A stretch of 64,000 nt of DNA, from the NCBI GenBank assembly GCA_963712065.1, contig CAVQGM010000001.1, positions 310,001 to 374,000 of the forward strand, written 5' to 3'. Below, piece after piece: positions 56,467 to 64,000 of this stretch (its first letter is position 1; the number at the start of each line of letters is the position of its first letter). The translations under genes were made by a program, and so were the position numbers. Source of the stretch: CAVQGM01 sp963712065. GTDB taxonomy: Bacteria; Actinomycetota; Acidimicrobiia; Acidimicrobiales; Acidimicrobilacustridaceae. Under the pieces are notes generated by a model. That model ran no database searches, was not told the DNA's origin, and worked only from the letters and a program-made list of their open reading frames with translations.

Positions 56467-57309
56467 TCAGGCCACCTCGGCGCGGCCGGCGTCGAGCACC
56501 ACGCGCCCGTCCTCTCCCAGCGTCTGGAACACGGCGGTGTCGCCGTCGACCCACATCCGCACGGTCAACGCTTCGCCCGGGAACACCGGCGACGAGAACC
56601 GTCCCTCCATCGCCTTGAAGCGCGCCGGGTCGCTCCCGGCCAGGGTGTGGAGGAGGGCCCGGCCGGTGAAGCCGTAGGTGCACAAGCCGTGGAGGATGGG
56701 CCGGTCGAAGCCGCCCATCGCCGCGAACGACGGGTCGGAGTGCAAGGGGTTGCGATCACCCGACAACCGGTAGACGAGAGCCTGATCCTCACGGGTCCGG
56801 TAGGTGACCTCGTGGTCGGGGGCTCGGTCCGGCGGCACGTTCCGGGGACCGGACGGGCCTCGGTCGCCGCCCCAGCCGCCCTCGCCCCGGATGAAGATCG
56901 ACGACGTCGACGTGAAGAGGGGCTCGCCGGTGCTGGTGTCGGTCGACGTCGACTCGGTCACGATGACGGCGCCCTTGCCCTTGTCGTAGATGCCGGTGAT
57001 CTCCCCGACGGTGCTGACCTCGCCCGAGGTCGGGATCTCGCCGTGCAGGCGGATGCCCTGCTCGCCGTGCACGAGCATCGCCGGGTTGAACGTGCCGATG
57101 CTGGCCATGGCACCGGCGCCCCCGAACCCGATCACGACGGCCATGGTGGGCAGCACCCGGAGCGGCGTGTCGGCGGTGTTCTCGGTGGTGAACTGCAGCT
57201 CGCCGGTGCCGGCGCCCACGCCGAGGGCGTAGAGCATGGCGTCCTTGTCGGTCCACGCGTGCAGGTGGGGCTCGCCGCGGCTGCCGACGGCCTCGGGGTT
57301 GATGGGCAT
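56467..57309 (-). CDS. MaoC/hydratase 2 family enoyl-CoA hydratase
   Basis: A 280-residue double-hotdog (R)-specific hydratase. The C-terminal hotdog has YRLSGDRNPLHSDPSFAAMGGFDRPILHGLCTYG, the hydratase 2 motif with the catalytic Asp and His; the N-terminal hotdog is inactive. It resembles the hydratase part of peroxisomal multifunctional enzyme 2. It makes (3R)-hydroxyacyl-CoA, matching the SDR upstream. AGGAG Shine-Dalgarno. Confidence 0.93.
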   Translation of the reverse strand: MPINPEAVGSRGEPHLHAWTDKDAMLYALGVGAGTGELQFTTENTADTPLRVLPTMAVVIGFGGAGAMASIGTFNPAMLVHGEQGIRLHGEIPTSGEVSTVGEITGIYDKGKGAVIVTESTSTDTSTGEPLFTSTSSIFIRGEGGWGGDRGPSGPRNVPPDRAPDHEVTYRTREDQALVYRLSGDRNPLHSDPSFAAMGGFDRPILHGLCTYGFTGRALLHTLAGSDPARFKAMEGRFSSPVFPGEALTVRMWVDGDTAVFQTLGEDGRVVLDAGRAEVA

Positions 57310-57322
57310 GAAGATCTCCTCG

Positions 57323-57397
57323 TGGTACGGGGCGAACGGTGGTACGGGGCGAACGGTGGTCCGGGGCGAAGTGCGGGGCGAAGCGTGGTGCGACGGG
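57323..57397 (-). repeat. Degenerate 17-bp tandem repeat between SDR and MaoC genes
   Basis: The unit ggtacggggcgaacggt recurs two to three times with decay (ggtacggggcgaac, ggtccggggcgaa, gtgcggggcgaa), in the 92-nt gap of the operon. It would appear in the mRNA between the two genes. Confidence 0.7.
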
Positions 57398-57401
57398 CAG
57401 G

Positions 57402-58307
57402 TCAGGCCTTGCGGTCGGCGCCGGACATGTCGGCGTCGGGCCGGGCGGAGGCGAGCAGCTCCTCGACGAGCGGGCCGATGCGGGTGGGGTCGTCGAGCGG
57501 GGCCTGGGCCGGGCCGATGTGCCAGCCCTCGGCCACGCCGAGGCGACGCCCCGACACGTCGAACACGCGGCCGGTGACGCCACGGGCCTCCGCGGACGCC
57601 AGCCACGTGACGATCGGGGCGATCCACCGGGGGCCCATCTGCTCCTTGGCCTCCTCCGACGCCTGACCCATGCCGAGGTTCTCGGTCATGCGGGTGAGCG
57701 CCGCCGGGGCGATGGCGTTGACGGTCACCCCGTAGCGCTCGAGCTCGAGGGCGGCGATCACGGTGAAGGCGGCGATGCCGGCCTTGGCCGCGCCGTAGTT
57801 GGTCTGCCCGGGGTTGCCGTAGATGCCGGAAGGTGAGCTCGTGTTGATGATGCGGGCGTCGAGCTCCTCGCCCGCCTTCGAGCGGTCGCGCCAGTGCGCG
57901 GCCGCCCAGTGCGAGGGCCCGGCGGTGCCCTTCAGGTGCACCTTGATGACCGCGTCCCACTCGGCCTCGCTCATGTTCACGAGCATGCGGTCGCGCAGGA
58001 TGCCGGCGTTGTTGACCAGCACGTCGAGCCGGCCGAAGGCCTCGACCGCCTGGTCCACCAGCCGGCGGGCGCCCTCCCAGTCGGAGATGTCGTCGACGTT
58101 GGCCACGGCCTCGCCGCCGGCCGCCACGATCTCGTCGACGACCTCCTGGGCCGGACCGGTCGACGCTCCCTCGCCGTCCATCGTGCCGCCGAGGTCGTTC
58201 ACCACGACCTTGGCACCGTGCTCGGCGAGCATCAGCGAGTGCTCCCGCCCGATGCCGCGACCCGCGCCGGTGACGATGCAGACCCGTCCTTCGCACAACT
58301 TCGCCAT
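57402..58307 (-). CDS. SDR family (3R)-hydroxyacyl-CoA dehydrogenase (HSD17B4-like)
   Basis: A 301-residue SDR: RVCIVTGAGRGIGREHSLMLAEHGAKVVVNDLGG has the TGxxxGIG NAD loop and the NDLGG acidic Asp of the peroxisomal multifunctional type 2 enzymes; NNAGILRDRML is present, and the catalytic Ser-Tyr-Lys appear as INTSSPSGIYGNPGQTNYGAAKAG. It precedes the MaoC gene by 92 nt, so the pair performs the hydration and oxidation steps on (3R)-acyl-CoA, as fused in eukaryotic MFE-2. GGGGGAG Shine-Dalgarno. Confidence 0.95.
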   Translation of the reverse strand: MAKLCEGRVCIVTGAGRGIGREHSLMLAEHGAKVVVNDLGGTMDGEGASTGPAQEVVDEIVAAGGEAVANVDDISDWEGARRLVDQAVEAFGRLDVLVNNAGILRDRMLVNMSEAEWDAVIKVHLKGTAGPSHWAAAHWRDRSKAGEELDARIINTSSPSGIYGNPGQTNYGAAKAGIAAFTVIAALELERYGVTVNAIAPAALTRMTENLGMGQASEEAKEQMGPRWIAPIVTWLASAEARGVTGRVFDVSGRRLGVAEGWHIGPAQAPLDDPTRIGPLVEELLASARPDADMSGADRKA

Positions 58308-58445
58308 CGGGAGCTCCCCCTCACGTCCTGGTGCCCACCGCCCCCGGGTGGGGCCGGACGGGATCATGGCACGACCCGCAGCGCGCCGCGGCGGTCCCCG
58401 GGGTGACCCCCACCACGTGCGGGCGCATGCCAACCTAGGAGCCGT

Positions 58446-60092
58446 ATGGCGTCCAGGACCCGTCGGTGGGCACTCATCGTCGCGGGCACCCTCGGGGGCC
58501 TGCTCGTCCTGTTCGTCGGCGCTTGGGCGGTCGACACCGCCCTCCACTCCGGCCAGGTGGTGCGCAACGTCGAGCTCGACGGCCAGGCCGTGGGTGGGAT
58601 GACCGAGACCGAGCTGCGGGCCGCCGTCGCCGCCACCGCCGACGCCTACGGCCCCACCGTCGTGGCGCTCACCACACCGGCCGGCACCTCCGAGCTGACC
58701 GCCGCCGACATCGGCCTCATCGTCGACCAGGAGGCCACCGTGCAGGCCGCGCTCGACGCCGGCCGCGGCGGCTCGGTGCTCGGCCGGCCGTTCGGCTGGC
58801 TCGCCAACCTGGTCGGCGTCCACGACGTCGAGGTCGTGCACACCGTCGACCAGACCGCGGCGGCCGCCGCCCTCGCCCCGGCCGAGGCGGCCGTCCGCGT
58901 CGAGCCGGTCGAGCCCACCATCGTCCTGGCCGAGGGCACCATCGGCGCCGTACCGGGCGTCCCGGGCACCACCCTCGACCTGCCGGCGGCGAGCGCCGCC
59001 CTCGTCGACGCGGCCGCGGGCGGCGCCGACCCCGTGGTCGTCGAGCTCGCCACGGTGCCCCTCGCCCCCACCTTCGCCGATGCCGAGGCCGAGGCGGTGG
59101 CCGCCGAGGCGACCGAGCTCTCGTCGGAGCCGCTCGTCGTCGTCGTCGACGGACGGTCGACCACGGTGCAGCCGGCCACCCTCCAGACCTGGATGACGGC
59201 GGCACCGAGCGCCGACGGCTCGACGCTCGAGCTGCAGCTCGACGTGGCCAAGGTCGAGACCGACGTGACCGCGGCCGTCGGTGCCGTCGGCACCCCAGCG
59301 GTCGAGCTCTCCTGGAACGTGTCCGACGGCGGCGTCTCCTACACCGAGGGCAGCCCGGGCACCAGGTGCTGCGCCCCCGACAGCGTGCAGAGGGTCGTCG
59401 ACACCGTCGCCGCCGGTGGCGACCGGGTCGAGCTGACCCTCACCACCGCGCCGCCCGAGCACGACGCGGCGTGGGCCCAGTCGATGCGGATCATCGAGCC
59501 CGTGGCCTCGTTCACGACCCCACACGCCTGCTGCGAGCCCCGGGTGGAGAACATCCACCGCATCGCCGACCTGGTGCGGGGCGCGGTGATCGAACCGGGT
59601 GAGACCTTCTCGCTCAACGGGCACGTCGGCCCCCGCACCCAGGACAAGGGCTTCGTCGAGGCCGGGGTCATCTACCAGGGCAAGTTCACCAAGGACTACG
59701 GCGGCGGCGTCTCGCAGTTCACGACGACGCTGTTCAACGCCGCGTTCTTCGCCGGGCTCGACATCCCCACCTACCAGGCCCACACGATCTACATCTCCCG
59801 CTACCCCTACGGCCGGGAGGCGACCCTGTCGTACCCCGCCCCCGACCTGCAGATCCGCAACAACACGCCCTACGGCGTGCTGCTGTGGCCCACCTACGAC
59901 GGCACGTCGATCACCGTGACCATGTACTCCACCAGGTACATCCAGGCCGACCAGACCGCCCAGCGCACCCAGTCGGCCGGGGCCTGCACCCGGGTCTTCA
60001 CCGACCGGACCCGCACCTGGATCAGCGACGGGCGCTCCGAAGTCGATACCTTTGGCGCCATCTACCAGCCCGCGGAGGGCGTGCTCTGCTGA
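58446..60092 (+). CDS. VanW family membrane-anchored protein
   Basis: A 548-residue extracytoplasmic protein: one N-terminal signal-anchor helix (ALIVAGTLGGLLVLFVGAWAV), a long variable region with peptidoglycan-binding-like repeats, and a VanW domain (about residues 345-485: RRVENIHRIADLVRGAVIEPGETFSLNGHVGPRTQDKGF and GGGVSQFTTTLFNAAFFAGLDI). It contains paired cysteines RCCAPDS and HACCEPR. VanW associates with glycopeptide-resistance clusters, but here there are no vanHAX genes, so a cell-wall role is assumed. Confidence 0.9.
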   Translation: MASRTRRWALIVAGTLGGLLVLFVGAWAVDTALHSGQVVRNVELDGQAVGGMTETELRAAVAATADAYGPTVVALTTPAGTSELTAADIGLIVDQEATVQAALDAGRGGSVLGRPFGWLANLVGVHDVEVVHTVDQTAAAAALAPAEAAVRVEPVEPTIVLAEGTIGAVPGVPGTTLDLPAASAALVDAAAGGADPVVVELATVPLAPTFADAEAEAVAAEATELSSEPLVVVVDGRSTTVQPATLQTWMTAAPSADGSTLELQLDVAKVETDVTAAVGAVGTPAVELSWNVSDGGVSYTEGSPGTRCCAPDSVQRVVDTVAAGGDRVELTLTTAPPEHDAAWAQSMRIIEPVASFTTPHACCEPRVENIHRIADLVRGAVIEPGETFSLNGHVGPRTQDKGFVEAGVIYQGKFTKDYGGGVSQFTTTLFNAAFFAGLDIPTYQAHTIYISRYPYGREATLSYPAPDLQIRNNTPYGVLLWPTYDGTSITVTMYSTRYIQADQTAQRTQSAGACTRVFTDRTRTWISDGRSEVDTFGAIYQPAEGVLC

Positions 60093-60126
60093 GGGGGCCG
60101 CGCCCGCCCTGGACGAGGGGGCCTGC

Positions 60127-61560
60127 GTGAGCGACCAGACGAGCGAGACGGCCGACGCGATCACCTTCGAGCCGCGCATGAGCGACAGCGACGCGCTCAT
60201 GTGGAGCATCGAGAAGGACCCGCTCCTGCGGTCCACGATCACCTCGGTCTTCGTGCTCGACCAGGCGCCCGACCGCGAGCGGTTCCGGCGCCGCATGGAC
60301 CGCCTGAGCCGCGTCGTCCCACGCCTCCGCCAGCGGGTGCTCGGCCACCCCTACTCCGTCGCCCCGCCCCGCTGGGAGGTCGACCCCAACTTCGACCTCA
60401 ACTACCACCTGCGGTGGATGCGCACCGTCGGCGGGAACGGGCGCGATGCCGGCACCCTCCGCGAGGTCTTCGACATCGCCGAGCCCATCGCCATGCAGGG
60501 CTTCGACCGGGCGCGCCCGCTGTGGGAGTTCGTCGTCGTCGAGGGCCTCGAGGACGATGGGGCGGCGGTCATCGCCAAGATCCACCACTCCATCACCGAC
60601 GGGGTGGGTGGCGTGAAGCTGATGATGGAGCTGCTCGATCTCGAGCGGGACCCCACCGGCATCGACGAGCTGCCACCGGCACCCGAGCCCGAACCGCTCT
60701 CCGAGACCCAGCGGATGGCCGACGCGTTCGTCTACGAGGCCCGGCGCGGGCTCGGTGGGCTGCGTTCGCTGGCCGGCGACCTGGTCGACGGCGCGAGCCG
60801 CGTCCTGCAGGACCCGGTCGGCGTGGGCATGGGCGCGGCAGCCACGACGGGCTCGCTCGTCCGGCTCCTCAGCCCTGCCACCGAGCCCCTCAGCCCGCTC
60901 ATGCGGCGGCGGTCGCTGTCGGTGCGGTTCGACCTGCTCCAGGTCGAGCTCCGACCGCTCAAGCAGGCCTCGAAGCTGGTGGCCGGCAAGCTCAACGACG
61001 CCTTCGTCGCCGGGGTCGCCGGTGGGCTGCGGCGCTACCACGAGCACCACGGCCACGACGTCGGCCTGCTCCGCATGACGATGCCGATCAACGTGCGCAC
61101 CGAGCAGACGCTCAACCGGGCCGGCAACCAGTTCGTGCCCGCCCGCTTCCCCGTGCCGGTCGGCATCGTGGACCCCATCAAGCGGATGAACGCCGTGCGC
61201 GAGCTGGTCGAGCAGCAGCGGGCCGAGCCGGCCTTGTCGATGAGCGACGGCCTGGCGAGCGTGCTCAACCGGCTGCCCGTGACCGCCACCACCGGTCTGT
61301 TCGGGTCGATGCTCAAGGGCGTGGACTTCATCACCAGCAACGTGCCGGGGGCACCGGTGCCCGTCTACCTCGGCGGTGGACGGGTCGAGGCCCATCTGGC
61401 CTTCGGCCCCATGACCGGGGCGGCCGCGAACCTCACGCTCCTGTCGTACCTCGACCACTGCAACATCGGCATCAACACCGACCCGGCGGCGGTGCCCGAT
61501 CCCGAGGTGCTGGTGGCGTGCCTGCGCGACGGCTTCGAGGAGCTCTCGAAGCTGGTGTAG
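60127..61560 (+). CDS. WS/DGAT-family wax ester/triacylglycerol synthase
   Basis: A 477-residue acyltransferase with the HHSITDGVGGVKLMMELLDLE motif (HHxxxDG, near residue 155) that transfers acyl-CoA to diacylglycerol or alcohol, plus MRRRSLSVRFDLLQVELRPLKQASK and, near the end, ITSNVPGAPVPVYLGG. The GTG at 60127 has a GAGGGGG Shine-Dalgarno. It implies neutral lipid storage; the desaturase at the left edge would fit. Confidence 0.93.
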   Translation: MSDQTSETADAITFEPRMSDSDALMWSIEKDPLLRSTITSVFVLDQAPDRERFRRRMDRLSRVVPRLRQRVLGHPYSVAPPRWEVDPNFDLNYHLRWMRTVGGNGRDAGTLREVFDIAEPIAMQGFDRARPLWEFVVVEGLEDDGAAVIAKIHHSITDGVGGVKLMMELLDLERDPTGIDELPPAPEPEPLSETQRMADAFVYEARRGLGGLRSLAGDLVDGASRVLQDPVGVGMGAAATTGSLVRLLSPATEPLSPLMRRRSLSVRFDLLQVELRPLKQASKLVAGKLNDAFVAGVAGGLRRYHEHHGHDVGLLRMTMPINVRTEQTLNRAGNQFVPARFPVPVGIVDPIKRMNAVRELVEQQRAEPALSMSDGLASVLNRLPVTATTGLFGSMLKGVDFITSNVPGAPVPVYLGGGRVEAHLAFGPMTGAAANLTLLSYLDHCNIGINTDPAAVPDPEVLVACLRDGFEELSKLV

Positions 61561-61648
61561 TCACCCTGCCCCAGCTCTGCAGGCAGCCGTCGGCATCCGG
61601 GTGTCGCCGAGCGGGCTGCGGCCGCTGGCCGCGGCGTGACCGTCCCGT

Positions 61649-61662
61649 TAGGGTCCGGCGCT
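61649..61662 (+). promoter_or_regulatory. Putative leaderless P450 promoter
   Basis: TAGGGT (61649-61654), 8 nt before the GTG at 61663. Confidence 0.45.
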
Positions 61663-62859
61663 GTGACGCCGACCAGTTCCATCGCCGGGTACGACCCGTT
61701 CGCTCCCGACGTCCTCGACGACCCGTACCCGTCCTACGCCTGGCTGCGAGCCGAGGCCCCCGCGTACCACGTCGAGGAGCACGACGTCTGGGTGCTGTCC
61801 CGCTACGCCGACGTGGTCGGCGCCCTGCGCGACCCGGCCACGTTCTCGTCGAACGAAGGGGTGAGCTTCGAGCGCCGACCCGTGCCGATGCTCATCGCCA
61901 TGGACCCGCCCGACCACACCCGGCTGCGGCGCCTGGTGGCCCGCACCTTCACGCCCCGGGCCATCACCTCCTGGGCGCCACGGATCGACCGGCTGGTCGA
62001 CGAGATCCTCGACCGGGCCTTCGAGGCCGGGGACGTCGACTTCGTGACCGCGGTGTCCGAGCCGCTGCCGGTCACCGTCATCGCCGAGATGATGGGCGTG
62101 CCGATCGAACGGCAGGCCGACTTCCGCCGCTGGTCCGACGCCACCATCGAGACCACCGGTGGCGTCATCTCAGAGGAGAACGAGCGGCTCATCATGGAGC
62201 TGGCCACGTTCTTCAACGAGCTGATCGCCGAGCGCCGGGCCGCCGGCGACGCCGACACCCGCGACGACCTCATCTCGGTGCTGTTCGGCGAGACCCCAGA
62301 GGGCGACCGACTGAGCGACGGCGAGATCCTGGCGTTCTGCGTGCTGCTGCTCGTGGCCGGCAACGAGACCACGACCAACCTGATCTCCAACGCCGTGCAC
62401 GAGCTGCTCGACCGGCCCGACCAGTGGCAGGCGGTCGTCGACCGGCCCGAGCTGATCCCGAGCCTGGTCGAGGAGTCGCTCCGATGGGTCTCGCCGGTGC
62501 AGGGCCTCTACCGCAACACCCTCGTCGATGCCGTGGTCGCCGGGTCCACCATCCCGGCCGGGGCCAAGGTGCTGGTGCTGTACGCGTCGGCCAACCGCGA
62601 CACCGACCACTGGCCCGACGCCGACCGGTTCCGCGCCGACCGCTACCCCACCGGGATGCACGGCGCCGACCACCTCGCCTTCGGGAACGGCATCCACCTG
62701 TGCCTGGGCTCGCACCTGGCCCGGCTGGAGGCCACGCTGCTCGCCGAGAAGCTCGTCGCCCGCCTGGCCCGGCTCGAGCGCACCGGTGACGTGGTCCGGG
62801 GTCGGAACCCGTCGATCCGGGCCGTGAAGCACCTTCCGGTGACGATGACGGCCCGCTGA
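61663..62859 (+). CDS. Cytochrome P450
   Basis: A 398-residue soluble P450: MDPPDHTRLRRLVARTFTPRA, LLLVAGNETTTNLISNAV (I-helix, with oxygen-binding AGNETT), VEESLRWVSPVQGLYRNT (ExxR, K-helix) and DHLAFGNGIHLCLGSHLARLEA (heme-thiolate loop; Cys axial ligand). Hydroxylates an unknown hydrophobic substrate. No ferredoxin gene is adjacent. GTG start gives the standard bacterial P450 start region. Confidence 0.95.
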   Translation: MTPTSSIAGYDPFAPDVLDDPYPSYAWLRAEAPAYHVEEHDVWVLSRYADVVGALRDPATFSSNEGVSFERRPVPMLIAMDPPDHTRLRRLVARTFTPRAITSWAPRIDRLVDEILDRAFEAGDVDFVTAVSEPLPVTVIAEMMGVPIERQADFRRWSDATIETTGGVISEENERLIMELATFFNELIAERRAAGDADTRDDLISVLFGETPEGDRLSDGEILAFCVLLLVAGNETTTNLISNAVHELLDRPDQWQAVVDRPELIPSLVEESLRWVSPVQGLYRNTLVDAVVAGSTIPAGAKVLVLYASANRDTDHWPDADRFRADRYPTGMHGADHLAFGNGIHLCLGSHLARLEATLLAEKLVARLARLERTGDVVRGRNPSIRAVKHLPVTMTAR

Positions 62860-62911
62860 ACCGGCACCGGCGCGACGCGAACCGGCAGCGGCGCTGAGGC
62901 AAGCTGGGTCC

Positions 62912-64000
62912 ATGCCCGCCCGCCGGCGACGACCCCGCCCTGCCGTCGCGCTCGTCGTCGTCGCCCTCGTCGTGGTCGTCACGGCATGTTCCTCGGCCGA
63001 CGACACCCGCCCCCGACCGAGCTCGACCACCACGACCGAGCCCGGATCGACCCCGACCTCCCCCGGCACCACCGCGCCGGGGGAGCCGGCGGTCACGATC
63101 GTGCTCGGTCCGGCGGGCGGCGGGCTCGACGCCTACGAGGCCGAGCCACCCTTCCGCTCGGTGGCCCTGCTCCCACGGGGCGAGGACGCCGACCCGGTCG
63201 TGAACGGGCAGGTGTGCCTCTTCCCCGACGGCACCCGGCGGTTCGTCGCCGGCGCCCGGGACCCGGCCGGCGGACCGGACGCGACGGGCTGGGGCGTCTT
63301 CCAGCTCGAGGGCACCACGCTCGACGACCTCACCGTCGAGGAGCGGAGCCGGCTGGTCCCGAGCTACCAGCCCGGCATCGATCCCGGCACCCCCGCCGGC
63401 TGCGGCTTCCTCTCCGACGGCCGGCTGGTGACGACCGACATCGGCAACCGGGCCGACGGCGAGCCGACGGGCCAGCTCACCATCTGGCTTCCCCCGTACG
63501 ACGGCCAGGACGTCGCCTCCTGCAAGCTCGACACCACGATCGGCACCGCCCTGTCGCTCTGGGTCGACGACCAGGACCGCATCTACGTCACGTCGGCCCG
63601 CGGGCCCGGGGCCGGCGTGTGGCGGTACAGCGGTCCCTATCCGACGGCCGCCGACGCCGCCGGTGGGTGCGGTGGTACCGACGCCACCGGCGCACCGAGC
63701 GCCGACCGCACCCGCAAGGAGCGGTTCATCGCCCCCGACGCGCTGGCCGCCACGCCGTCGGGCATCACCGGCGGTCCGGGCGGCTCCCTGTTCGTGTCGA
63801 GCGCGACGACGGGCGCGATCAACGAGTACGACGCCAACGGCACCTTCGTGCGCACCGTGCTGCAGCCACCGGCCGGGACCACCCTCGGGGCCAGCCCGCT
63901 GCCGACCGGCACACCACTCGGCCTCGCCTTCGACCCGGCCGGCGCACTCTTCTACGCCGACGTCGGACTGACGGTCACCACGCCCGGCGCGCCCCCCACG
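62912..64000 (+). CDS. Beta-propeller-like lipoprotein (3' end outside window)
   Basis: Open to the last base, so the C-terminus is missing. It begins MPARRRRPRPAVALVVVALV, continuing to a lipobox VVTAC, followed by a Thr/Pro linker. The following 300 residues contain blade-like repeats: LSLWVDDQDRIYVTSARGPGAGVWRY, GGSLFVSSATTGAINEYDANGTFVRTVL and GLAFDPAGALFYADVG, resembling NHL/SMP-30 beta-propellers. It is probably a surface-anchored binding or sensor protein; function unknown. Confidence 0.8.
   Translation, partial: MPARRRRPRPAVALVVVALVVVVTACSSADDTRPRPSSTTTTEPGSTPTSPGTTAPGEPAVTIVLGPAGGGLDAYEAEPPFRSVALLPRGEDADPVVNGQVCLFPDGTRRFVAGARDPAGGPDATGWGVFQLEGTTLDDLTVEERSRLVPSYQPGIDPGTPAGCGFLSDGRLVTTDIGNRADGEPTGQLTIWLPPYDGQDVASCKLDTTIGTALSLWVDDQDRIYVTSARGPGAGVWRYSGPYPTAADAAGGCGGTDATGAPSADRTRKERFIAPDALAATPSGITGGPGGSLFVSSATTGAINEYDANGTFVRTVLQPPAGTTLGASPLPTGTPLGLAFDPAGALFYADVGLTVTTPGAPPT

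Overview
High-GC actinobacterial chromosome, not plasmid or phage. The closest fit I can argue is an Acidimicrobiia-like lineage (inference). The markers are NucS, a UvrD2-type helicase with an HRDC domain, SepIVA, the fused 2-oxoglutarate dehydrogenase E1/E2 (Kgd), GTP-dependent PEP carboxykinase, a MetAP with a SEC-C finger, VanW and WS/DGAT. Genes are packed with 4-bp ATGA/GTGA stop-start overlaps. No rRNA, tRNA, CRISPR array, IS element or prophage is visible.

1-7.4 kb: end of a fatty-acid desaturase, then the conserved block rpmB | DAK2/YloV-recG, rsmD-coaD-sepIVA-yceD. Both the DAK2 gene and recG carry a single frameshift. 7.4-17 kb: PEP carboxykinase, Hsp20, a lone Lrp/AsnC effector domain, map, a DrrAB-type ABC exporter, a VapBC module and small enzymes. 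17-30 kb: catabolic and redox genes (maleylacetate reductase-like, PIG-L deacetylase, methylacyl-CoA racemase), a galT-galK unit, a zincin/uvrD2 divergent pair around a perfect 21-bp inverted repeat, exonuclease III and a DsbA-like protein. 30-43.5 kb: an RND/MMPL exporter, Kgd, a Na+/Ca2+ antiporter, M20 peptidase, an unusual NYN nuclease-S1-histone-H1-like fusion protein, and EttA. 43.5-47.2 kb: sulfate activation (cysD-cysN-cysC) facing cysQ, which removes the PAP by-product. 47-64 kb: orphan peptide-binding lipoprotein, acyl-CoA genes, an ABC1 kinase, an orphan NuoF-like protein, a broken Na+/Ca2+ exchanger remnant, NucS, an SDR-MaoC beta-oxidation pair, VanW, WS/DGAT, P450 and a truncated lipoprotein.

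The clearest genome-wide signal is regulatory. At about 20 genes on both strands a TAnnnT -10 box lies 6-10 nt from the start codon, with no Shine-Dalgarno sequence, which predicts widespread leaderless transcription. Shine-Dalgarno sequences appear mainly on a second set (rpmB, pckG, hsp20, the AsnC-like gene, the ABC ATPase, the SBP lipoprotein, SDR, MaoC).

The most unusual protein is the nuclease/S1/H1-tail fusion at 40264-41688. The strongest unexplained DNA structure is the 21-bp inverted repeat at 25560-25607.
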